Source: CBDCCT01 sp965214995 (lineage in GTDB: Bacteria > Deinococcota > Deinococci > Deinococcales > Trueperaceae). From it: DNA of 64,000 nt. The stretch lies in contig CBDCCT010000002.1 in NCBI GenBank assembly GCA_965214995.1, positions 3,224,001-3,288,000 on the forward strand, read 5' to 3'. Position numbers and translations under genes: made by a program. Under the pieces are notes generated by a model. It was given only the letters and a program-made list of their open reading frames with translations, did no database searches and had not been told where the DNA came from. Positions 53,647 to 64,000 of the stretch are shown here, piece after piece. Position 1 is the stretch's first letter; each line of letters begins with the position of its first letter.

Positions 53647-53985
53647 ATGAGCAGACCTCTTTACGTTTACGTTGATGTTGACGAAACCCTTGTGCGAAAC
53701 TACGGGACCAAACGTATACCCATGCCGAACGTGATTGCGTATGTGAAGAGGCTTCACGAGCAAGGCGCGCTCATGTACTGCTGGAGTTCTGGGGGTGCTG
53801 ACTATGCGCGTGAGTCTGCCCAGGCGCTAGGTATTGCATACTGTTTTGAGGCATTTTTGCCCAAACCTCAAGTGCTAATTGATGATGTGAAGTTGGCTGA
53901 TTGGCGACTGTTGACAGAAGTGCATCCTAATTCTTGTGATTCATATTCACTCGAGGATTACCGCCGTCTGCTCTTCAAAACTTGA
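53647..53985 (+). CDS. Small HAD-like phosphatase
   Basis: A 112-residue HAD-fold protein. YVDVDETLV carries the nucleophile Asp and second Asp, YCWSSGGADYA the motif II Ser, and VLIDDVKLADW the acidic pair of motif IV. It is very short with no cap domain, comparable to small C0-type HAD enzymes. G+C is low and no CTCGAG sites occur in most of it, so it may be acquired. Confidence 0.75.
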   Translation: MSRPLYVYVDVDETLVRNYGTKRIPMPNVIAYVKRLHEQGALMYCWSSGGADYARESAQALGIAYCFEAFLPKPQVLIDDVKLADWRLLTEVHPNSCDSYSLEDYRRLLFKT

Positions 53986-54023
53986 TTAGGCCGGGGCGCA
54001 CCACACCCTCAGCACCCAGCGGC

Positions 54024-54029
54024 TATACT
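54024..54029 (+). promoter_or_regulatory. -10 box TATACT before trpS
   Basis: TATACT, 8 nt before the trpS ATG, without a ribosome site; it overlaps a CTCGAG palindrome. Confidence 0.45.
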
Positions 54030-54037
54030 CGAGCCTT

Positions 54038-55045
54038 ATGAAGTCTCATTCCCCTCTCAAACGCGCGCTCACCGGCATCCAGCCTTCGGGCGAGCTGCAT
54101 ATCGGCAACTACCTGGGCGCGGTGCGCAACTGGGTCCGCATGATCCATACGCACGACATGTTTACCTGCATCGTGGACTACCACGCGCTGACCAGCCCCG
54201 TAGACCCGGCAACCTTGGCCGAAAAAACACATAAGATGGCGGTTGCCATTCTCGCGGCGGGGCTCGAGCCCGAACGGGCCACCCTTTTTGTGCAGTCGCA
54301 GGTGCCTGAAGTCGCCGAACTTACCTGGTTTTACCTCACCCTGACGCCGTTGGGGGAGCTCGAGCGCATGACCCAGTTCAAGGACAAATCAGCGCGGCAG
54401 GAGTCCATCCTCTCGGGCCTCCTCACCTACCCCGTGTTGCAGGCCGCCGACATCCTCATCTACAAGGCCGAGGCGGTGCCCGTCGGCGAGGACCAGGTCC
54501 AGCACGTCGAACTGACGAGGGAGGTGGCGCGCAAGTTCAACTTGGCTTTTGGCGACACCTTCCCCGAGCCCAAGGCGGTGGTGCCCGATTTGGGCGGGCG
54601 CATCAAGGGCTTGGACGGGCGGGCCAAGATGTCTAAAAGCTTGGGCAACACCATCGGGCTTTTGGAACCCCCCGCTGAGGCTTGGGACAAGCTCCGCACC
54701 GCCGTGACCGACAAAGCCAGGTTGCGCCGGAGCGACCCCGGCGACCCGCAGGTGTGTAATATCTATCACCTGCACAAGAATTTCTCTTCCGAACCGATGA
54801 TTGAGATGGTCGAGAGGGAATGCTCGAGCGCAGGCATCGGCTGCACCGACTGCAAAAGTTTTTTGTTCGGGAGTATGCAGAGACACTTCGAGCCCATCCG
54901 CGAGCGCGCCGCCGACTACGCCGCCAAACCGGGGCGGGTGCGCGAGATTCTGGCGGAGGGCGCGGCGAGGGCGCGGGGCGTCGCCAGGGAGACGATGGCC
55001 GAGGTGCGCGACAAAATCGGGTTTTATAAGGGTGTGGATGATTGA
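54038..55045 (+). CDS. trpS: Tryptophanyl-tRNA synthetase
   Basis: A 335-residue class I synthetase that charges tRNA-Trp. The HIGH motif appears as HIGN (SGELHIGNYLGAV), and KMSKS as AKMSKSLGN. GEDQVQHVELTREVARKFN is also diagnostic. Normal bacterial length. Confidence 0.97.
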   Translation: MKSHSPLKRALTGIQPSGELHIGNYLGAVRNWVRMIHTHDMFTCIVDYHALTSPVDPATLAEKTHKMAVAILAAGLEPERATLFVQSQVPEVAELTWFYLTLTPLGELERMTQFKDKSARQESILSGLLTYPVLQAADILIYKAEAVPVGEDQVQHVELTREVARKFNLAFGDTFPEPKAVVPDLGGRIKGLDGRAKMSKSLGNTIGLLEPPAEAWDKLRTAVTDKARLRRSDPGDPQVCNIYHLHKNFSSEPMIEMVERECSSAGIGCTDCKSFLFGSMQRHFEPIRERAADYAAKPGRVREILAEGAARARGVARETMAEVRDKIGFYKGVDD

Positions 55046-55066
55046 CCCTTTTCCCCTAGTCCCGCG

Positions 55067-55960
55067 ATGATTCTTTTTCTCTTTCTCGACGGCGTTGGTT
55101 TGGGTGAGGGCGACGCCGTGAACCCCTTTGGGACGGCCCGCACGCCCTTTCTTGCCGAGTCACTGGGCGGAGCGTTGACGCGGGAGCGCCCCGCTATCTT
55201 CACTCCCTCTTTTGTTTTCAAACCTCTCGACGCGCGTTTGGGTTTTCCCGGCCTGCCCCAGTCGGCCACCGGGCAGACGGCGCTTCTTACGGGCAAGAAC
55301 GGGGCGGCTATCATGGCGGGTCATTACGGTCCTTATCCCGGCCCGACGCTCAAGGGGGTCTTGGACAAAGGCACACTCTTTTCAGAGGTCGTGGCTGCGG
55401 GCGGGCGCGCGGGGCTGGCGAACGCGTTTCCGCCCGGCTATTTTGCCGCCGTGGAACGTGGCAAGCGCCGCGTCAACGTGCCCGTTTACGCCGCTCAGGC
55501 CGCCGGGCTGCCGCTCTTGACCCTTCAAGATTACGCGGCGGGGCGCGCGCTAAGCGCGGACCTTAGCGGCGCGTATTTGCACGACTTAGACCCCAAGCTC
55601 CCCCGCTACAGGTTTGAGGAGGCGGGTTCAAAGCTGGCGCATATCGCGCAGGATGCCGACCTGACCTTTTTCGACTTCTGGCTCTCAGACAGCGCCGGAC
55701 ACCGCTGGTCTTTTGAGGCGTCGGTGGGGCTTGTCGAGCAGTTGGACGCTTTTTTATCGGGCCTCGTCCCCGCCCTTGGCGACACCACCTTGCTCCTCAC
55801 CTCGGACCACGGAAACTTGGAAGACAAAAGCACCAAGAGCCACACCACAAACCCGGTGCCGCTGCTCGCGCTGGGTCCCGCCGCGCCCGCATGGGCGGGG
55901 GTGCGGGATTTGCTGGAAGTCGCCCCCGCCGTTCGTCGGGTGCTGAAGTTAACCCCCTAA
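55067..55960 (+). CDS. Phosphoglyceromutase-like metalloenzyme
   Basis: A 297-residue protein of the alkaline phosphatase superfamily. FLFLDGVGLGEG (metal-binding Asp), SATGQTALLTGKN (nucleophile Thr/Ser region), DFWLSDSAGHRW and TSDHGNLEDKSTKSHTTNPVP (metal-binding Asp-His and His) are the landmarks of cofactor-independent phosphoglycerate mutase relatives. It is much shorter than true GpmI, so another phosphomonoester may be the substrate. It overlaps the end of the convergent gene by 12 bp. Confidence 0.85.
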   Translation: MILFLFLDGVGLGEGDAVNPFGTARTPFLAESLGGALTRERPAIFTPSFVFKPLDARLGFPGLPQSATGQTALLTGKNGAAIMAGHYGPYPGPTLKGVLDKGTLFSEVVAAGGRAGLANAFPPGYFAAVERGKRRVNVPVYAAQAAGLPLLTLQDYAAGRALSADLSGAYLHDLDPKLPRYRFEEAGSKLAHIAQDADLTFFDFWLSDSAGHRWSFEASVGLVEQLDAFLSGLVPALGDTTLLLTSDHGNLEDKSTKSHTTNPVPLLALGPAAPAWAGVRDLLEVAPAVRRVLKLTP

Positions 55961-57079
55961 GATAATCCCCGCGGCCTCGTACCACGCGCCGAGCACGAGC
56001 AGCACGAGCGCGATGGGTAACATCAGCACGAGGCCCCGGAAGCCCTCGCGGTAGCCGCCGAAGCCCTTGCGGATGAGCGTTACCAAAAAGATGCCCCCGC
56101 CCGCGGTGACCAGCACGTAGGCCATGAGTTCGATGGCGAGCAGCCCGAGAATAAAAAGGAGCGCGAGCGGCGTGACGCCGCCTAAGAGGCCGAAAGGCAC
56201 CCCGAGCGCGAAAAAGCGCAGGCCGTTGAGGATGTAGGCGGGGATGCCGAACAAAAAGGCGAGCCCGAACGACGTCACAAAAGCGCCGAAAAAGAAGTTT
56301 TGGTAAAACGTCACCCCCGCCGCTCGAGCCACGTCGCCGCTGCCGTAGGCTTGGGTCGCGCCCAAGTCCTCGAGCGTCGTCTGCAAAAAGCCCGCGATGG
56401 CCGTTTCGCATGACGCGGGCAGGTTGGCACCCAAAAGCGTGCCTAGCGCGAACAGACCGTAAAGCGCAACAACCGTACCGATGACCAAACCCCGGTGCGC
56501 CCGCAGCACCCGCCAACCCTCTCCTAACCAGCGCCGCATGAACGAGGGTCGCACGAGTCCGTAGAGGAGTGCCAAGGAAAGGAGCGCGAAAACCCACCCC
56601 GCCGCGCGCGTTTGCAGAACGCTAGGAATACTCGGCGAAGCCGACGTGGTTCGAAAGCCTACCCTTTCAGCCTCCCAGACGTCGCCCTGCTGCCGGAGCG
56701 TAACCTCGACGACCGTGAGCTGGTCGTTGGGCAGCGTGGCGGGGTAGGAATAGCGGCGGGTACCGGGTTCCTCTGCTTCCAGTTCGCGGCGGTCGTCGAT
56801 ATTGACGCTCGTGCCCTCCGCCGGGGGCGGGTTCTGGACGAGGGTGGGAAGCTGCGCGCAGAGCTCGTCGGGCGAGAGAGTAGCGAGCGACAACAGTCCG
56901 GGCGACGGGTTTTCAAGCCACGCCCGGACCGCCTCATCGGCCACGGCCTCGGGGTTCGCGCCGCTCACCGTCGTGACGGCGGTGCCCGGCTGCGCGAGAG
57001 CGGGTGCCAGAGAAAAAAGCAAGAGGAGGAGCAAGGGGCGCGTGACGTAAGGGGTTGTAAAAATACTGAGCCGGTTCAA
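55949..57079 (-). CDS. SpoIIM-family membrane protein
   Basis: A 376-residue protein. An N-terminal signal peptide, an extracytoplasmic domain of about 120 residues, and a C-terminal membrane part of six or so helices with the stage II sporulation protein M (DUF95) pattern (NFFFGAFVTSFGLAFLFGIPAYILNGL, and GGVTPLALLFILGLLAIELMAYVL). Non-sporulating bacteria carry such proteins with unknown roles. The start is TTG with AGGAG 9 nt upstream. Confidence 0.8.
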   Translation of the reverse strand: MNRLSIFTTPYVTRPLLLLLLFSLAPALAQPGTAVTTVSGANPEAVADEAVRAWLENPSPGLLSLATLSPDELCAQLPTLVQNPPPAEGTSVNIDDRRELEAEEPGTRRYSYPATLPNDQLTVVEVTLRQQGDVWEAERVGFRTTSASPSIPSVLQTRAAGWVFALLSLALLYGLVRPSFMRRWLGEGWRVLRAHRGLVIGTVVALYGLFALGTLLGANLPASCETAIAGFLQTTLEDLGATQAYGSGDVARAAGVTFYQNFFFGAFVTSFGLAFLFGIPAYILNGLRFFALGVPFGLLGGVTPLALLFILGLLAIELMAYVLVTAGGGIFLVTLIRKGFGGYREGFRGLVLMLPIALVLLVLGAWYEAAGIILGG

Positions 57080-57149
57080 CGTAGGAATCTCCTAAATTAT
57101 GTCTTAGAGGGGTACGCAGTTGGACTTTCTCAAGCTGGGATGTTGCCTA

Positions 57150-57698
57150 CTATACATCCTCCAGCGGAAGACCCTGGGCGCACAGGGGGCAGGCGTCGGG
57201 GGGGTAGGTGGGGAACTCGAGCTTGGCAAGCGCGCGCAAATCATTAAAGCGCGATAACCCGCGGTCCACGATGCCGCCCCGCCCGACGCAGACGCCCCCC
57301 TCGCGCTCGGCCGCGTGGACGGCACTCTCCAAGCTGCCGCCCGTGGTCACCACGTCCTCGACCGCGATAAAGCGCTCGCCCGGCGTGATGCGAAAGGCGT
57401 CGCGGAGGACCATACCCTTTCCTTTAGTCTCACCTTTCTCTGCAAAAAGCGCGCGCAGGCCCAGCGAGCGCGCCACGAGGAACGAGAGCACCACCCCGCC
57501 CATCGCCGGGCCTATCGTAAAGTCCGCCTCAACGTCCATAAAAAGCTCGGCCAGGGCGTTGCCGACGCGTTCGGCGTGGTCGGGGTACTGCAACAGGGTG
57601 GTGGATTGAAGAAACACGGGCGAGTGACGCCCCGACGCGAGGAGCAGGTGCCCCTCCAGATACGCGCCCGTTTGACGGTAAAGATGCAACACATCCAC
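57150..57698 (-). CDS. pyrE: Orotate phosphoribosyltransferase
   Basis: A 182-residue enzyme of pyrimidine synthesis, adding PRPP ribose to orotate. GHLLLASGRHSPVFLQ, TIGPAMGGVVLSF and the PRPP loop FIAVEDVVTTGGS are present. The C-terminus has CPLCAQGLPLEDV, a CxxC ending seen in Deinococcota/Thermus-type PyrE. The frame extends far upstream; the GTG at 57698 is chosen because it fits the family start and lies 6 nt after a TATGCT box. Confidence 0.93.
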   Translation of the reverse strand: MDVLHLYRQTGAYLEGHLLLASGRHSPVFLQSTTLLQYPDHAERVGNALAELFMDVEADFTIGPAMGGVVLSFLVARSLGLRALFAEKGETKGKGMVLRDAFRITPGERFIAVEDVVTTGGSLESAVHAAEREGGVCVGRGGIVDRGLSRFNDLRALAKLEFPTYPPDACPLCAQGLPLEDV

Positions 57699-57704
57699 CA
57701 GAGC

Positions 57705-57710
57705 AGCATA
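57705..57710 (-). promoter_or_regulatory. -10 box TATGCT before pyrE
   Basis: TATGCT on the minus strand, 6 nt before the GTG chosen as the pyrE start; no ribosome site. Confidence 0.4.
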
Positions 57711-57791
57711 CCGTAGGCGCTTGCGGTGGATGGGTGCGGTTTCGTACGAGGGTGTTTCTGTTGGGGTGTGTGGGGGTAGGGGAGACGCGCT

Positions 57792-58364
57792 GTGAACTTT
57801 ATGAATTTTTATGGAGCCTGGGGATGTAACATCTTTGAGGCACCGCCCCTCGAGGACCCTAACCGACCCATGCCGCCGCTCCACTGGTTCAAAAACGCCT
57901 CCCTGCGAACCCTCCGGGCCTTTTCCCCACGCTTTGTAAAGGTCAATGACGCGTTTGCCGAGCGCGTTCTGAGCCCTGAAGAGTACACTCTTTATAAAAA
58001 GATGGACGTGCGCGACCGTCACCACGCGCTGCTCGTCGCCGGGGCGGTGCGGCGGCGCGCGCCGGACGCCTCAAACGTTCTTGTGAGGGCGGCGCTGCTG
58101 CACGACGTAGGCAAGAGCGCCGCGCCCTACCGCGCGTGGGAGCGCATCATGGTTCACCTTTACACCCCCCCTACGCCCGCCGCGCCGCGCTTTACAGGCT
58201 TCCGGGGCATGTGGCAGCGCCACCGCCACCACGCCGCCTACGGGGCCGAGATGATTCGGCAAGCGGGCGGGAGCGAGCGCGTCGCTGAACTCGTTGAACG
58301 GCATCACCAGCCGGGGGAAGACCTCGAGGCCGCGCTGCTCAAGGAAATAGACGAGATGTTCTAA
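57792..58364 (+). CDS. HD-domain phosphohydrolase
   Basis: A 190-residue HD-superfamily protein. The metal-binding residues are in DRHHALLVAG (first His), ALLHDVGK (the HD pair) and LVERHHQPG. The substrate is unknown; related small HD proteins act on nucleotides. The GTG start has GGGGAG 7 nt upstream. It is divergent from pyrE. Confidence 0.82.
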   Translation: MNFMNFYGAWGCNIFEAPPLEDPNRPMPPLHWFKNASLRTLRAFSPRFVKVNDAFAERVLSPEEYTLYKKMDVRDRHHALLVAGAVRRRAPDASNVLVRAALLHDVGKSAAPYRAWERIMVHLYTPPTPAAPRFTGFRGMWQRHRHHAAYGAEMIRQAGGSERVAELVERHHQPGEDLEAALLKEIDEMF

Positions 58365-58389
58365 GTCTAAAAGCGTGCAAGACTAGAGC

Positions 58390-59655
<1,266 letters not shown>

Positions 59656-60261
59656 TCAAGCTCCTTTGGGCTGCACGTGCAACGCCCGCAGGTGCTTCAC
59701 GGCGCTCACCCCGCTGATGACGATGACGCCGACGGTCACGCTCATGAGGCGGGGCACGGTGTCCCCCTGTACCATGAGGATAAGGGCCGCGAGAAACGGA
59801 TAGAGCGCGATGGCGAAAACCGGCGCGAGCGGCGTGCGGCGAAAAAGCAGCATGAACGTGACCAGCAATACGAGCCCGCCCAAGCCCACGAGCGGATAGA
59901 CGGGCAGGGCGACGCCCAGCGCCGTCGAGAGCGCCTTGCCGCCGCGAAAGCCCACAAAGGGCGACCACGCGTGCCCCGCCACCGCGCCACACCCCGCCAC
60001 GACACCCGCCATCTCGCCGCCGAGGGCGAGACCCAACGCGCCCGCCGCGGCCCCCTTGGCAACGTCCATGATGAGAACGAGCACGCCCAAGCCCCAGCCG
60101 AGGTTCCGCGCCGTGTTCATCGCGCCCATGTTGCCCGAGCCGACCTCGAAAATGCGTTTTCCTTTGAGGCGGGCAACTAAAGCCGCACTCGGCAAGCCGC
60201 CGATGAGGTAACCCAGCAGCGCGGCAACCGCCCCGGCAACTACCACAGCCACGCTTGTCAC
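59656..60261 (-). CDS. plsY: Acyl-phosphate:glycerol-3-phosphate acyltransferase PlsY
   Basis: A 201-residue integral membrane enzyme of phospholipid synthesis. Motif 1 IGGLPSAALVARL, motif 2 FEVGSGNMGAMNTARNLG, and motif 3 FVGFRGGKALSTALG are intact, with about five membrane helices. The frame continues upstream through recO, but the GTG at 60261 overlaps the recO stop (GTGA) and fits the family start, so the two genes are coupled. Confidence 0.95.
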   Translation of the reverse strand: MTSVAVVVAGAVAALLGYLIGGLPSAALVARLKGKRIFEVGSGNMGAMNTARNLGWGLGVLVLIMDVAKGAAAGALGLALGGEMAGVVAGCGAVAGHAWSPFVGFRGGKALSTALGVALPVYPLVGLGGLVLLVTFMLLFRRTPLAPVFAIALYPFLAALILMVQGDTVPRLMSVTVGVIVISGVSAVKHLRALHVQPKGA

Positions 60262-60980
60262 CGGTAGAGGCTGAGCTGCGCGAGCGAGCGCACGTCGCCC
60301 ACGTGAAAGGCGATGTAGCGTGACAGCAGCGCCCAGTGGCCGCGGCGCTCCGTGACGGGCTCGGACAAGGCGTTTCGCACCGTGTCCAGGAGGATGCGCT
60401 CGAGCTCCCCCAACAGCCCAAGCGAGAGCCGCATCCCGGTGACCCCGCACGCCTCGCAGGTCATCCCGCCGCCCGCCACGTCAAAGGTGTGGGTCACCTC
60501 CGCCGCGCCGCAATGGACGCAGCGTTGCAGCCGCGGCGACAGGCCCGCCTGCTGCAACAGCTTCCAGCTCATCACCAGCGTGACCGCCTCCGGGTCCGCG
60601 TGCCCCGACAAACCCCGCAAGCCCGCCGCGAGGTAGCTGTGCATCGTCTCGCCCGGGTTCACGTCCGCGGTGAGTTTGTCGGTGAGCTCGGCCAGCACGT
60701 GCGCGTAGGGGTAGCGGTCGGGCGCGCTGAGTTTGGGCAGCGCGCCGTTGAGCTGCACCTGCGTGATGAGCGACAAGTCCTCGTCGCCCTTGCGGTAGTG
60801 CTGGACGGTCACGTCGTGAAAAAGGCTCAGTTTGCCCACGTTGCCGCCCAGAAGTTTGCCCTTGCGCGCGACGCCCCGCCACTTGCCCTCTTCGCCCAGG
60901 AGCGTCACCACCACGTCGCCGCTCGGCAGGGCGGTGCGGCGGATGACGATGCCTTCGGAGACGCTGTAGCGCTTGCTCAC
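60258..60980 (-). CDS. recO: DNA repair protein RecO
   Basis: A 240-residue recombination mediator that works with RecR and RecF in loading RecA on gaps. The N-terminal OB fold (SEGIVIRRTALPSGDVVVTLLGEEGK) and a helical domain are present, and a zinc site is visible as CVHC and CEAC, as in Deinococcus RecO. It is upstream of and coupled to plsY. Confidence 0.94.
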   Translation of the reverse strand: MSKRYSVSEGIVIRRTALPSGDVVVTLLGEEGKWRGVARKGKLLGGNVGKLSLFHDVTVQHYRKGDEDLSLITQVQLNGALPKLSAPDRYPYAHVLAELTDKLTADVNPGETMHSYLAAGLRGLSGHADPEAVTLVMSWKLLQQAGLSPRLQRCVHCGAAEVTHTFDVAGGGMTCEACGVTGMRLSLGLLGELERILLDTVRNALSEPVTERRGHWALLSRYIAFHVGDVRSLAQLSLYR

Positions 60981-61158
60981 GGGCTATTTTACCGTGGCGA
61001 AGGGGGCTCGAGCGTTTTCAAAAGGCAGCGAAAGCAAAAAGGAGTACGTTTTTCAAACTTTCCCGAATTCATTCCAGAACGTGATGAACAGTCCTTACAG
61101 CGAACCTTCAAAGTCACCTGTAGAAGCGGCTTTACTACTGTGACACATAAAGCGCGCG

Positions 61159-62445
61159 TTAATCCGTTCCGACGGGATTTGCTACACGTTCCCGCGCCCG
61201 CCGCAAGTCCCGGCGGTGCGGCCGCAGCCCGAGCACGGCGCTGAGTCCCAAAACGCCGACGACGAGCAGCCCCGTCCGCGGCCCCAAATGCCCGACGAGC
61301 TGGCTCACCAGGAGCGCGCCGAAGGGCGTGAGACCCGAAAAAACGAGCATGTAGACGCTCATGACGCGGCCCCGCAGCCCGTCGGGCACCATGAGCTGAA
61401 CCGTGGCCTGCGCGTTGACCATCGTGAGAATCATTCCCAGACCGCAGCCCACGAGCGCCACCGCCGCCAGCCACAGCGTGGGGGTGAGGGTAAAGGCGAT
61501 AAAACAGACCGCCAAGAGCAGCGTGCCCCAGCGCATGAGCATGAGGCGGGCGTCGTCACCGTAGAGCGAGTTGACGATGAAAGCTAGAATAGCGCCCACG
61601 CCGAGGCTCGAGAGCAAAAGCCCCAGCCCCCCTACGGTAAGCCCCAACGCCTGCCGCGCAAAGAGGGGCACAATCATCTGAAAGTTGACAATGGTCAGCG
61701 AGAGCGAGCCCACCAACAGTGTCGCCAGCCGCACCTCCGGGGTGCGGAAGGTGTAGAGGATGCCTTCGCGTATCTCCTCCACCACCCTGTGCGGCTTGAT
61801 GGCTCGAGCGGGCAGCGGGATGGTGAGAATCGCCGCGATGACCGCACCATAAGAAAGCGCGTTGAGCGCGAATGCAGGACCGTAGCGCAGCAACGGGCCG
61901 CCCACTAAGACCTCGCCAAACGCCGCGATGGTCGCCGCGGCGACGGCGGGGCCCACGAGCCGCGCCGCGTTAAAGGCGAGCGAGTTGAGCGCCACCGCGT
62001 TGCGCACGTCCTCCTTGGGTACCAAGTCGGGCACCAGGCTCTGCCGCGCGGGCAGGTCAAAGGCGTTGGCAATCCCGTTCAAGACCGCCACCGCCAGCAG
62101 CAGCGGGTAGGTGAGCGCGCCCGTCAGCGTGAGCACCGCCAGCACGAGCGCGGAGAAGGCCAGTGTGCCCTGGCTGGCGAGCAGCACGGAGCGCCGTGAG
62201 CGCGCGTCGATGACCACCCCCGCGAACAGCCCCAGCACCAGCACGGGCGCGAACTGCACCGCGCTCACATAGCCAAACTTGATGGCCGCTTCCGTGGGGT
62301 CTTTGATAAGGTCAAAGACCAGCCACGACTGCGCGGTCACCTGCATCCAGGAGCCGATGAGGGAAAAGCCTTGCGAAAACCAGTAGCGGCGGTAGCTTGT
62401 GTGGCGGAGCGATGCGAAAGAGCGGGGGAGGTGACCGACAACCAT
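61159..62445 (-). CDS. MFS exporter (MFS_3/EntS-like)
   Basis: About 428 residues with 12 hydrophobic helices. The N-terminus LRHTSYRRYWFSQGFSLIGSWMQ and FDLPARQSLVPDLVPKEDVRNAVALNSL belong to the enterobactin exporter-like MFS_3 group, which expels siderophores, drugs or other small molecules. The frame opens earlier (62481), but the ATG at 62445 matches the family start. The C-terminus ends in an Arg-rich tail. Confidence 0.88.
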   Translation of the reverse strand: MVVGHLPRSFASLRHTSYRRYWFSQGFSLIGSWMQVTAQSWLVFDLIKDPTEAAIKFGYVSAVQFAPVLVLGLFAGVVIDARSRRSVLLASQGTLAFSALVLAVLTLTGALTYPLLLAVAVLNGIANAFDLPARQSLVPDLVPKEDVRNAVALNSLAFNAARLVGPAVAAATIAAFGEVLVGGPLLRYGPAFALNALSYGAVIAAILTIPLPARAIKPHRVVEEIREGILYTFRTPEVRLATLLVGSLSLTIVNFQMIVPLFARQALGLTVGGLGLLLSSLGVGAILAFIVNSLYGDDARLMLMRWGTLLLAVCFIAFTLTPTLWLAAVALVGCGLGMILTMVNAQATVQLMVPDGLRGRVMSVYMLVFSGLTPFGALLVSQLVGHLGPRTGLLVVGVLGLSAVLGLRPHRRDLRRARERVANPVGTD

Positions 62446-62523
62446 AGCCGCACCACCATACACCCTGGGGGCGGGCCGCAAGAGCGGGAACTTACATAGT
62501 CGGCAAAAACATGAAGGTTAAAT

Positions 62524-62593
62524 CACAGCCAGCCAAACATAGCTCAACGAACACAGCCGACCAAACACAGCCAACCAAACGCAGCCAACAAAA
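62524..62593. repeat. Five tandem copies of a 14-bp repeat
   Basis: Units start at 62524, 62538, 62552, 62566 and 62580. The consensus is CACAGCCAACCAAA; the second unit is the most diverged. They lie between the sdh terminator and the start of the MFS exporter, with no gene in them. Confidence 0.85.
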
Positions 62594-62611
62594 AAGAGAG
62601 GCTTTCGCCTC
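62590..62611 (-). terminator. Rho-independent terminator of the sdh operon
   Basis: On the minus strand GAGGC-GAAA-GCCTC followed by TCTTTTTTG, about 30 nt after the sdhB stop. GNRA-type loop. Confidence 0.88.
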
Positions 62612-62640
62612 CCTTCGGGTTAAAGCTTGACTTGTCTACA

Positions 62641-63339
<699 letters not shown>

Positions 63340-63381
63340 AGTCCTCCGGGGGAGCGGGGGAAAGCCCCCCGTCCTTTTGGG

Positions 63382-64000
63382 TTAGTAGACTCGAGGCTTC
63401 GGCTCGTATTTGCCCAACGTCACGGGTTTGTAGTCAATCCGCACGCCGTCGCCGTCTTTATAGACAAGCGTGTGCTTGAGCCAATCGTCGTCGTTGCGGT
63501 CCTTAAAGTCCTCGCGCGAGTGCGCGCCGCGCGACTCCTTGCGGTTTAGCGCGGCGTGGACGAGCTGTTCGGCATTGTCGAGCAAGAAACCCAGTTCGAC
63601 GGTCTCCATGAGCTCGGTGTTGTACTGCTCGCCCTTGTCCTCGACGCCGACTTCTTTATAACGCGCTTTGAGTTCCTTGATTTTTTCCACCTGACCGCAC
63701 AAGGTTTCTTCGGTGCGAAACACCGAGGCGTTTTCCATCATCGTGTTCTGCATCTCCTTGCGGATGTGCGACACTCTTTCCTTGGCTGAACCGTTGAGCG
63801 CGCGGTCGAGGAGGTCTCGAGAAAAGTCCTGCGCGTCTTTGGCAGGGCGACCGTAGGACGCCTCGGCGGCGTACTTGGCCGCGTTGATGCCCGCGCGGCG
63901 GCCAAAGACAATCAAATCGCCCAGCGAGTTCGTGCCCAGGCGGTTGGCCCCGTGCAGCGACACACAGCCCACCTCGCCCGCGGCGTAGAGGCCGGGGACG
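63382..64000 (-). CDS. sdhA: Succinate dehydrogenase flavoprotein subunit, C-terminal part
   Basis: The last 206 or so residues of SdhA; the gene runs off the right edge. GLYAAGEVGCVSLHGANRLGTNSLGDLIVFGRRAG is the FAD-binding end of the flavoprotein, and the C-terminal domain ends KPVTLGKYEPKPRVY. It is 42 bp upstream of sdhB. Confidence 0.95.
   Translation of the reverse strand, partial: VPGLYAAGEVGCVSLHGANRLGTNSLGDLIVFGRRAGINAAKYAAEASYGRPAKDAQDFSRDLLDRALNGSAKERVSHIRKEMQNTMMENASVFRTEETLCGQVEKIKELKARYKEVGVEDKGEQYNTELMETVELGFLLDNAEQLVHAALNRKESRGAHSREDFKDRNDDDWLKHTLVYKDGDGVRIDYKPVTLGKYEPKPRVY

Noticed and set aside
62524..62593. CRISPR array
   Set aside because: The 14-bp units are contiguous with no spacers, so this is a simple tandem repeat.

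Overview
The window reads as a chromosome segment of a Deinococcota bacterium, probably near Truepera. The signs are a PilB/PilF ATPase with three N-terminal MshEN domains as in Thermus PilF, a Thermus-type 7Fe ferredoxin, high G+C, and many start codons that sit 5-8 nt behind a TANNNT -10 box (leaderless genes, common in Deinococcus). The palindrome CTCGAG is strongly over-represented (about 150 copies by hand count against roughly 20 expected). No rRNA, tRNA or CRISPR array was seen.

Layout. 0-7.7 kb: type IV pilus motor genes (HAD phosphatase, pilB, pilT), an alpha/beta hydrolase that has lost its nucleophile serine, and a radical-SAM-like DUF512 protein. 7.7-13.2 kb: an accessory island of lower G+C with an orphan antitoxin and a large nuclease-NACHT STAND gene (antiphage type) split by a complete IS4-family insertion sequence. 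Removing the IS and one 9-bp target duplication restores a single frame of about 1337 codons. 13.2-21.4 kb: housekeeping, centred on an rpsO-pnp-rnj RNA-decay block, plus an HNH protein. 21.5-23.5 kb: remains of a branched-chain amino acid type ABC operon in which a deletion fused half of the binding protein gene to livG and removed both permeases. 23.5-27.7 kb: a coupled TetR / KAS III-like / acyl-CoA ligase / hydrolase operon, with a candidate small RNA beside it. 27.7-32.1 kb: stress-type protein, ferredoxin, phosphoesterase, PATAN regulator, DinB, msrB. 32.1-32.5 kb: a symmetrical non-coding element with long inverted ends. 32.7-45.7 kb: a homoprotocatechuate (4-hydroxyphenylacetate) catabolic cluster (DapA-type aldolase, hpaG, hpaE, hpaB, hpaD) interrupted by a decayed array of antitoxin and toxin genes and followed by a complete branched-chain type ABC transporter. 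45.7-64 kb: an intact toxin-antitoxin pair, transporters, gamma-glutamyltransferase, alpha-amylase, trpS, phosphoglyceromutase-like, SpoIIM-like, pyrE, folC, plsY, recO, an MFS exporter, and sdhB with the 3' part of sdhA running off the right end.

Working together: the pil genes encode the motors of pilus extension and retraction (and DNA uptake in this phylum). The hpa genes would open the ring of 3,4-dihydroxyphenylacetate, and the adjoining transporter plausibly imports a substrate of that pathway. PNPase and RNase J are partners in RNA turnover. A repeated theme is decay of accessory systems: a defence gene hit by an IS, toxins lost while antitoxins persist, and a transporter collapsed by deletion.
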